A stretch of DNA of 64,000 nt from Gracilaria domingensis. Lineage: Eukaryota > Rhodophyta > Florideophyceae > Gracilariales > Gracilariaceae. The notes beneath the pieces are model-generated. The model did not search any database and was not told the DNA's origin. It saw nothing but the letters and a program-made list of their open reading frames with translations. Positions 57,595 to 64,000 of this stretch are shown here, in pieces (positions within the stretch are counted from its first letter, which is position 1; every line of letters begins with the position of its first letter). A program made the translations under genes and the position numbers. The stretch covers positions 665,496-729,495 of the forward strand of contig VCMS01000007.1 of the NCBI GenBank assembly GCA_022539475.1. Reading direction: 5' to 3'.

Positions 57595-58227
57595 GGCCGG
57601 AGCAGTCGCCTCCGACTCAACTCCGGCCAGACCACTTCCCTTCGACGACCTTCCCCCCTACCCCACAACAACCTTCCAACCTCTCTCCTTTTCCCTTTGT
57701 CGTCCTCAACCTTTCCTCATCCCCTACTTCTCTCTCTACTTCTCCCCTTGGCGGCCTGGTCTCACCGCCCTCCCTCGCGCACTGCCACTCACACTGACCC
57801 TCTGTCTGGGCTCGTCCTGTGTGAGTAGGCAAAGCGTCTGTACCACCCTTCCATTGGGTTAGCCTTGTGCAGGCGTGACTCTGCCTTTCATTATCCGCTT
57901 TGTTTGGCCTTTCTTGTCCCTTTTGTTCCCTTCGTTGGTTTCTTTCGCTGTTGTTGTTCCATCTGCCATTTTGTCTTGCCCGAACTACCGTCGTTGTTGT
58001 CATCTTCGTTTGTTCCCCGTTTCTTGCTGTTTGGCGGCCTTCTGCTGCCTGCATCCGTTCTATTGCTTCCCGTTTCGGCCTTGGCCCCTGGTTTTGCTGG
58101 TTCTTTCGCGTTGCGATTCTGTTCCTCACATAGTGTTGCTTTGCACCTGTTGTTGCTAGACGCACTGTGTGATACAGCGTAAGGTTGTCCTTAACCTACG
58201 GCCCTGAGGCAATCGTTCAAGAGTAAG

Positions 58228-58722
58228 TTGTCTACAGCTACTCTTTTGGCATTTTGTGTGACTACTAACGTTTCGTTTGTTTCACATCAAGTGCCAAGGT
58301 CTATCGTTTCATCCAGCGAGTATTCATCCGTGGTCGATCCGGACGAGCGTATAGAAGAAGTCCCCGATCCCGTTCCTCAGATAAAGAAGTCGGCTGTTCA
58401 GCCTTTTGACGGGCCACGCGAGCGCCACATCTTTCGTGTAGCCCATCAGAAGGAGAAGCGCCGTCGTAACCCTCCGCCGCGTAAGCGAATCTTCAAACGC
58501 TGTCGTGTCTGTGACATCAAGGTCCAGAGCCAGCGTCAGCTTGAAGTCCATCAAGCCGGCCGTCGCCATCGCAGAGCTTTGCGCCGTGCAAACTACACCG
58601 AGCTGGACATTCACTGCAGGGCTTGCGACATCCGGTTCTCTGAAGCCCACGATCTGCGCGTCCACTACAGGAGCCGCCGTCATCGTGCGACACTTAGAAA
58701 GAAGAACAATACTATCTTTTAG
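58228..58722 (+). CDS. Met-less ORF with two U1-type zinc fingers inside the retrotransposon leader
   Basis: Open frame of 164 codons plus stop, whose first possible start in the window is TTG and which contains no Met codon at all. The C-terminal half has two well-formed matrin/U1-type C2H2 fingers: CRVCDIKVQSQRQLEVH with GRRHRRALRR, and CRACDIRFSEAHDLRVH with SRRHRATLRK. Both have C-x2-C, H-x5-H spacing and the basic tail. Between ~60 and 100 it is very basic (KEKRRRNPPPRKRIFKR). Codon use is coding-like and there is no internal stop. Expression would need a non-AUG start or splicing from an upstream ATG (none exists within the leader). U1-type fingers bind double-stranded RNA or RNA-protein complexes in known proteins; the role here is unknown. 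Confidence 0.6.
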   Translation: MSTATLLAFCVTTNVSFVSHQVPRSIVSSSEYSSVVDPDERIEEVPDPVPQIKKSAVQPFDGPRERHIFRVAHQKEKRRRNPPPRKRIFKRCRVCDIKVQSQRQLEVHQAGRRHRRALRRANYTELDIHCRACDIRFSEAHDLRVHYRSRRHRATLRKKNNTIF

Positions 58723-59007
58723 AGCACAGGTCTCTCCTTTCATTGTCCAGTTGCGACACATATCTATTCATATCTCATTACATATATTACCCTTGTTTGT
58801 TCTTCTTTATCTTCTTGTCTATCGTTTGGTATCCCTCTTCTGTTCTTGTGCTCGTGCTTTGTTGTTTGGCTTCTGCCGCACTCTATCTACGTAAGCTTAT
58901 ATTTGGCTAGTGCTTCTTCGTCCGATTGGACTGGTACTCTACGAGAGCAAACTTTATTTTTATCGTTTTTGCCCCCTTTGGCTGTAACCGCCGACGCCAT
59001 CACCAAA

Positions 59008-62000
59008 ATGGCGTTTTCATGGTACTCTCGCCGAGGTGCCCTTGGCCCCGATACTATGGACACCTCGACGCCTCTCTTCGACGGATACAATTCCGATGTT
59101 CGTCGATTTCTCTTTTTCTTCGAGAACGTTGCCACCCGTGGAAAGCCTGATGAGGAGCGTTCCTCCGAAATCTTGGGCTTCCTAAGTGGTGACGCCTTCG
59201 ATCATTATTATAATAATTTCTCTGTAGATGGCGTGCTCACCCCGAACGCGGCCAACTACATATCAGTTAAGAAGTCCCTGCTCGATCGCTTTGGCGCTGC
59301 TGAGGAACCCGAGGAGTATATCCGAGAAGCTGTGACTGCCCGTTTGGACTACGGTGATCTCCTTGGTTCCCTCCAGCGCATGGACGCTTGCTTCGACAAG
59401 GCCGAGTTCAACGCGAAGGCCAAGTTCGGCCTTCTCCGTAAAGCAGTTATGGAGTACGCAGACTTAGCTCAGTTTGTGATATTCCGCGGAGCAAGCGACT
59501 ATAAGTCGCTGAAAGATCTCATCAAGTCCTTTGTGGCCGGCAAGAAGGCCCTCGGAGCAGGCGGTTCACTGGCGTTTATGCCTCCTCCGAAGAAAGTGTT
59601 ACAAAGGAGGCCCGTCGAGCCTTCTGATGGGAATCCCACTGCAGACAAGGTGGATCAGCTAGCTAGTCAGCTGGCAGAACTCACTCTCTTGATGAAGAAG
59701 AAGTCAGGACCACCTCCGAAGGCTGATGGAGAGCAAGTTTGTGGCTACTGTCAGAAGCCTGGTCATTTTTCTACTCGCTGTCCACAGAATCCGCATCGCG
59801 ATACGCGTTGTGGGGGCTGTGGAAAGATGGGGCATTCCATCGCAACGTGTTGGAAGCGCCATTCGGAAAAGAAGGTCCGTTTCGATGCCGACAATCAGAA
59901 AGAAATCCCGGAAGTTCCCAGACCCAACCAAGTTTCTGTAGTCACCGAGGATGACCTTCAGGATCGCGAAACTGTAGCGATGGCCAAACGAGCCGCTGAT
60001 GGCGCCCCATTGCCAAAGCAGGCCCGCCTGGAACATCGGGTTGGTGTCAAGGAGCTTCTGAACCCAGCAAGCGACACTCCATTTCGCTTGATTCGCTCAG
60101 CCACGCGTAATCGATCCAGAAAGCCTAAGAAGGCCTCCACAAAGAAGCTCTCTGGTAAGTCAATGCTCCAGGAGCACGCCGGAAAATATAACGTAATGGA
60201 GGAGCTCGCGAATGCCCCGACCGGGCTCACATTCGGTCAACTCATTCGCGGGGACGCCGATGCGGCCAAGAAAGATCTGCGTCGAATCATCTCTGGCCGT
60301 TCAACGACCAGAAAGGTCAATGCGACCCAGGTCGAGCGTGAAAACTCTCGTCTTAAGGTTGTGCCTATTACAGTCTATGGGACCATGACCCAGGCCCTTT
60401 TGGACTCTGGCGCTGTCCCGAATCTAATGTCAGCAGAACTAGCGGACCATCTGCTACTGACACCGAACCCCACTGAAAGGACGATTAAAGTAGCTGATGG
60501 CAATGTTGCCCGCATTCGTGGTACTCTAGAGGGCGTTCCTGTAAGGTTCGATGACCTCCGAGTATCCCTCGAGTTTCTTGTTATCGAGAAGCCCCCCTTC
60601 GATGTAATCATCGGGAACCCCACGCTAGAAAAGCTGCATGCCTGTATCGATCTTGGTACACAAGAAGTCACCATGAGTTACAACAAGAAGCACGTCGTTA
60701 TAGGACTCGACTCCGATCGTTCCGGATTAGAAGCATTTGTCCCGTTGTCTGAGACAGATAGCGAAGATTTCACGTCAGACTCTGATGCTATCCCGTCTGA
60801 CTCTGAAGACGAGTCGGAGGACTTTGCTAACCTCCCCCTTCCAAAGCAGCGAACAACTGGTGGCGCCGAAGTGACCTTAGTGGCAGTAATGGAAAGGGAT
60901 GGGGACGCAGGATCCCAGGATGGCGAAGAGGAGAACGATGGTGAGGAAGAACCCGCCAATGTGACAGCGCAGCCCACCCAAGCCGGGCCGTCCGAAGGAC
61001 CTCAAGTATCTGACCAAGCCCATCGACCGACTCAGGCTGAAGATTCCAACGGCCCTAACTTCACCTGGCGTACCATCGGGACTCAGATCCATCTGGATAG
61101 TTTGACCGCGGAGCGTGGGGAGAACCCTCATGCAAATAATGTGCATATTGCCGGACCCGATGGCCCACAAATTCCTCCAGAGGGAGAAAGGGTGGCAATC
61201 GGACCAGCACCGCGTCAGCAATCCCAGCTGATCTCCCAGTATGATGATGACGAGGATCGACGATTCGAAGACGCGGAGGAAGAAGTGCAGACAGATCCCC
61301 CTGTCGAAGAAAGATCCGGACCCAATCCCTCCTCCTTCCAGAGCGAGTCTACGGATACCAGCGTACAGCCAGAAGATGTGAATGTCGTGATTCCTACAAG
61401 TATTGCACCCGGGGCTGATAACCCCAGCGAGCACAGTGAAGTCCGCTCTCCTGACAGTGGGCCCGTAGGTGAAAGCCGGACGGAGTTCCCAGACGGTAGT
61501 GACGATGAGGATGACTCCTCACCGGAGGAAGTAGACCTCATTGGCTCACCACTCTACCGCGACCCTGTCCTTACTATCCCGATCAAAGACGAAGTAGTTC
61601 TGCTTCCTTTAGCCGAAGGACAGTCAGTTACTGACTTCTTGGACGTGCGGGTTCAATTGCGACATCCAGTACCGTCACCCGCGCATCCCCCTCATCTAGA
61701 AGCACAGAACTTACCGCTCGACCGCGTAGGAATGCTGGAGGACGACGACTCCGGCGGTTTTGTCATAGCATTTGAAGAAGAACTACCTCCGGACGAAATC
61801 GACACCCAGATCCCGGGAGATGATGAACAATCACAAGACCCAAGCCGCGACGAAGGAATTGTAGCTGAGCCTACATGCCCAGCACAGGACATTGAGTATT
61901 CCCTGCAAGATCCAGTTGCACAAGATTCACTTGGTCGCACACTCGACCGACGTGACTACCCCCCCGACACGAACAAGGAGGAGGTGATTCTAGAACGGAT

Positions 62001-64000
62001 CTCTCATCTCCCAAGAGATAGACAGGTGGACCTCCTCGCTGTTCTGGATATCTTAAATGTCATAGCATGGTCCTTGTATGATCTTAGGCCCTCTGACGTG
62101 CCGGTAACGCACAGGTTTGACCTCAGTGTCGAGACCCCAATTCATTCGAAGGTCCGAAGGCTACCCCCAAAGCATGACGACGTTGTTCGGAAAGAGGTTG
62201 ACAAAATGCTGTCCGCCGGGATCATCAAGCCGTCCATCTCTCCTTGGTCCTTCCCAGTTGTCATCGCACATAAGAAGGATGGAAAGCCCCGGTTCTGTGT
62301 CGACTATCGGGGTCTGAACCAGGTCATGACGCCCGACAGGTGGCCCCTGCCAAACATGGAACAGATTTTTGACGATTTGGGTGGTTGTTCGTTCTTCACG
62401 ACCCTAGACCTTTTCTCCGGATACTGGCAGGTGCGCATGGCCCCTGACTGCAAAGAAATGACGACTTTCGTTTGTCGTCAGGGAACCTTCCAGTTTGAAG
62501 TCATGCCTTTTGGTCTCATGAATGCCCCAGCCACGTTTCAAAGAATGATGGACGCGGTCCTTCATGGGGTGGAGTTTGCTCGCGTCTATATAGACGACGT
62601 TGTCATCTTCTCGAGAAGCCTGGAAGAACATTTGTACCACCTAACCAGGGTGCTCGAGATCCTTGCAAGTCATGGTCTGAAGATAAAAATATCCAAATGT
62701 GATTTTGCACAACCCCGTATCAAACTGCTTGGTCACGTCATCAACAAGGAAGGCACTTCGGTTGATCAAGACAAGATCGACGTCATCCAAAAGGCCCCCG
62801 AACCCTCGACGGTAACCGAGCTCCGGAGTTTTCTCGGTCTAGCCAGTTATTATCGAAGGTTCATAAAGGATTTCGCGGATACGTCAGCAGTGTTGCATGC
62901 TGCCACTACAGGGAAGGGAAAGCTGAATTTCACCAATGAGATGAAGACCGCGTTTAATGATCTAAAGGGAAAGTTAGTATCCCCGCCGGTCTTAGCATTT
63001 CCCGACTTTGAGAAGCCTTTTAGAGTTGAAACCGATGCTTCTTCAGTCGCGCTTTGTGCCGTTCTGTCACAAAAGAAAGAGGACGGAATGTATCACCCAA
63101 TTCAATTTGCCAGTCGCACGCTTAATGCCGCCGAGCGAAAGTATTCTACTTGCGAAAAGGAGGCCCTAGCCGTGGTCTTTGCCTTGAAGAAGTTTCGCAT
63201 GTATCTACTCGGAGGTCTCCCCTTTGAGCTTGTTACGGACCACCAAGCTCTAAAATATGCATTCCAAAAGAAGGACATTCACGGGCGCCTAGCCCGATGG
63301 ATGGACCTGCTAGCGGAATACGAGTTCGTTATAGTCTATAGATCTGGCGACAAGAATCGGGCTGCCGACTATCTCTCTCGCTTTGCCGTTGGGGATCCAC
63401 CGGAGCAGGATGATGACGTGTCTGTTGTACTGAATACAACAGACGAGGTCTATGACTTGGAGCCCTTCTGCGCGCACATCAAGTTGTACCTTGCCGCCTT
63501 TTCTTTTCCTGAAGAAGACCCTAAGATCCGCGCTTTGGTTAAGAGGAATGCGAAGAAGTTCTTCCTTTGGGAAGGTCTTCTCTATCGCCGTACCAAGAAA
63601 GGATTAAGAGTGGTACCCTCTGTAAGCAAGCGCCGTGGCATCCTCTCATCCTTTCATGATGACATAGGACATTGGGACTTGGAGGCTACTAAGGATCTGG
63701 TCCAGTTCCGATTCTGGTGGCCTGGAATGTACCCCGACATCGTTTCATATGTTCGCAGTTGTGATGGGTGTCAGTTCACAACACCCCTGCTTAAGTACCG
63801 GCCAGGACAAAGAGCCCCATTGACTGGTCTATTTCATACATTCTCTGTGGACTTCGCCGGTCCTCTTCCGGCTACCAGGAATGGCAACCGTTTTGCTCTG
63901 ATTGGTGTAGAACACATAACAGGATGGCCTATTGCCGCGGCCTACGGTAATCAGACCTCTACCACCGTCATTCACTTTGTTCGATCTCAGATCGTTTCCC
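59008..64000 (+). CDS. Gag-Pol polyprotein of a Ty3/gypsy retrotransposon (partial, 3' end outside)
   Basis: One uninterrupted frame of at least 1664 codons from ATG 59008, without the frameshift or stop that separates gag and pol in many elements. Gag has a capsid-like helical part and two CCHC zinc knuckles (59740-59781, CGYCQKPGHFSTRC; 59809-59850, CGGCGKMGHSIATC). The aspartic protease site is LLDSGAVPN (about 60400). A long acidic Ser/Pro/Glu linker spans about 60700-62040. Reverse transcriptase follows: GLNQVMTPDRWPLPN, LDLFSGYWQ, MPFGLMNAPATFQ and catalytic YIDDV at 62587-62601. RNase H has ETDASS (about 63030), CEKEALAVV, and VTDHQALKY. Integrase has the H-x4-H and CDGC zinc site (63655-63772) and the first core Asp in VDFAGPL. 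Remaining integrase lies beyond the window. No inactivating change was seen in the visible part, so the copy looks recently active. Confidence 0.95.
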   Translation, partial: MAFSWYSRRGALGPDTMDTSTPLFDGYNSDVRRFLFFFENVATRGKPDEERSSEILGFLSGDAFDHYYNNFSVDGVLTPNAANYISVKKSLLDRFGAAEEPEEYIREAVTARLDYGDLLGSLQRMDACFDKAEFNAKAKFGLLRKAVMEYADLAQFVIFRGASDYKSLKDLIKSFVAGKKALGAGGSLAFMPPPKKVLQRRPVEPSDGNPTADKVDQLASQLAELTLLMKKKSGPPPKADGEQVCGYCQKPGHFSTRCPQNPHRDTRCGGCGKMGHSIATCWKRHSEKKVRFDADNQKEIPEVPRPNQVSVVTEDDLQDRETVAMAKRAADGAPLPKQARLEHRVGVKELLNPASDTPFRLIRSATRNRSRKPKKASTKKLSGKSMLQEHAGKYNVMEELANAPTGLTFGQLIRGDADAAKKDLRRIISGRSTTRKVNATQVERENSRLKVVPITVYGTMTQALLDSGAVPNLMSAELADHLLLTPNPTERTIKVADGNVARIRGTLEGVPVRFDDLRVSLEFLVIEKPPFDVIIGNPTLEKLHACIDLGTQEVTMSYNKKHVVIGLDSDRSGLEAFVPLSETDSEDFTSDSDAIPSDSEDESEDFANLPLPKQRTTGGAEVTLVAVMERDGDAGSQDGEEENDGEEEPANVTAQPTQAGPSEGPQVSDQAHRPTQAEDSNGPNFTWRTIGTQIHLDSLTAERGENPHANNVHIAGPDGPQIPPEGERVAIGPAPRQQSQLISQYDDDEDRRFEDAEEEVQTDPPVEERSGPNPSSFQSESTDTSVQPEDVNVVIPTSIAPGADNPSEHSEVRSPDSGPVGESRTEFPDGSDDEDDSSPEEVDLIGSPLYRDPVLTIPIKDEVVLLPLAEGQSVTDFLDVRVQLRHPVPSPAHPPHLEAQNLPLDRVGMLEDDDSGGFVIAFEEELPPDEIDTQIPGDDEQSQDPSRDEGIVAEPTCPAQDIEYSLQDPVAQDSLGRTLDRRDYPPDTNKEEVILERISHLPRDRQVDLLAVLDILNVIAWSLYDLRPSDVPVTHRFDLSVETPIHSKVRRLPPKHDDVVRKEVDKMLSAGIIKPSISPWSFPVVIAHKKDGKPRFCVDYRGLNQVMTPDRWPLPNMEQIFDDLGGCSFFTTLDLFSGYWQVRMAPDCKEMTTFVCRQGTFQFEVMPFGLMNAPATFQRMMDAVLHGVEFARVYIDDVVIFSRSLEEHLYHLTRVLEILASHGLKIKISKCDFAQPRIKLLGHVINKEGTSVDQDKIDVIQKAPEPSTVTELRSFLGLASYYRRFIKDFADTSAVLHAATTGKGKLNFTNEMKTAFNDLKGKLVSPPVLAFPDFEKPFRVETDASSVALCAVLSQKKEDGMYHPIQFASRTLNAAERKYSTCEKEALAVVFALKKFRMYLLGGLPFELVTDHQALKYAFQKKDIHGRLARWMDLLAEYEFVIVYRSGDKNRAADYLSRFAVGDPPEQDDDVSVVLNTTDEVYDLEPFCAHIKLYLAAFSFPEEDPKIRALVKRNAKKFFLWEGLLYRRTKKGLRVVPSVSKRRGILSSFHDDIGHWDLEATKDLVQFRFWWPGMYPDIVSYVRSCDGCQFTTPLLKYRPGQRAPLTGLFHTFSVDFAGPLPATRNGNRFALIGVEHITGWPIAAAYGNQTSTTVIHFVRSQIVS

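Larger units (their letters stand above)
57471..59007 (+). promoter_or_regulatory. ATG-free leader of the retrotransposon (5' LTR plus untranslated leader)
   Basis: I checked every line from the ATG at 57468 to the gag ATG at 59008 and found no ATG in any of the three plus-strand frames over 1537 nt. The region is pyrimidine-rich between 57610 and 58150. The gag ATG has a strong context (caccaaaatggcg). A GTGAGT at 57820 and a GTAAGC at 58891 are possible splice donors. Confidence 0.85.
57471..64000 (+). mobile_element. Ty3/gypsy LTR retrotransposon, 5' part (truncated by window end)
   Basis: One element reading left to right: promoter with TATA at 57587, a leader without any ATG, a zinc-finger ORF, then a single gag-pol frame with order protease, reverse transcriptase, RNase H, integrase, which defines Ty3/gypsy. 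The 3' LTR lies outside, so the 5' LTR ends cannot be fixed by comparison. I did not find a convincing primer-binding site (for example complementary to initiator tRNA-Met). The start given is the last base before the ATG-free stretch and is a lower-bound guess, not a mapped LTR end. Confidence 0.85.

Noticed and set aside
58228..58722. Reading the zinc-finger ORF as an independent host gene
   Set aside because: It sits between the element's TATA box and gag in the same orientation, inside a continuous ATG-free leader, so it is better explained as part of the element.
1..64000. CRISPR arrays, bacterial operons, riboswitches, attachment sites
   Set aside because: Spliced genes, pol III terminator, mitochondrial presequences and a Ty3/gypsy element show eukaryotic nuclear DNA. 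The tandem repeats seen have no unique spacers.

Overview
The window is nuclear DNA of a eukaryotic alga, most likely a red alga. Genes carry none or a few short introns (about 60-120 bp, GTAAGT/GTATGT donors, C/A/T-AG acceptors). Nucleus-encoded mitochondrial genes (COX16, COQ5, TOM40, bL32m) lie beside proteins whose N-termini look like primary-plastid transit peptides with an early Phe (MAASFV, MSAFVP), a rhodophyte/glaucophyte trait. A Ty3/gypsy retrotransposon occupies the right end. The taxon is inferred from these traits, not proven.

Layout. 0-19 kb is a housekeeping block: mitochondrial carrier (partial), family-4-type uracil-DNA glycosylase, PP2C phosphatase, TRAX, a SNAP-25-type Qb+Qc SNARE, NOL6/Utp22, bL32m, a Pho80-like cyclin, a DUF2064 transferase, a 5S rRNA gene on the minus strand, and a short-chain dehydrogenase. 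19-27 kb holds a plastid-type conserved protein, a GC-rich divergent promoter, a secreted Cys-rich ORF with a frame break, organellar AsnRS, TOM40, an RbfA-like protein and COQ5. 27-42 kb is gene-poor. It contains a family of C2H2 zinc-finger paralogues (two intact TATA-driven genes, one short spliced gene, one frameshifted pseudogene), a 29-bp perfect hairpin, and decayed ORFs. 42-51 kb is compact again: GOS28 and COX16 (54 bp between their start codons), a CinA/MoCF-domain protein sharing stop-codon bases with COX16, a zinc-finger gene with four exons, SMN, and a RIX1/PELP1-like gene. 51-56 kb is GC-rich: a Patched/RND-type membrane protein, flanked on its far side by a decayed direct duplication of the 3' end of the RIX1-like gene, with a six-copy 27-bp repeat. 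56-57.5 kb holds transposon-like debris. 57.5-64 kb is the 5' part of a Ty3/gypsy element with one continuous gag-pol ORF that runs off the window.

Functionally, several genes serve ribosome assembly (NOL6, RIX1-like, RbfA-like, 5S rRNA, bL32m), membrane traffic (SNAP-25-like, GOS28), mitochondrial biogenesis (TOM40, COX16, COQ5) and RNA biology (TRAX, SMN). They look like a random housekeeping sample, not a cluster. The most unusual object is the retrotransposon leader: about 1.54 kb upstream of the gag start contains no ATG at all, yet it includes a 165-codon open frame, free of Met, that encodes two U1-type zinc fingers.

Coordinates of spliced genes were worked out by eye from reading frames and splice signals. 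No database search or alignment program was run, so family assignments rest on recognised motifs.
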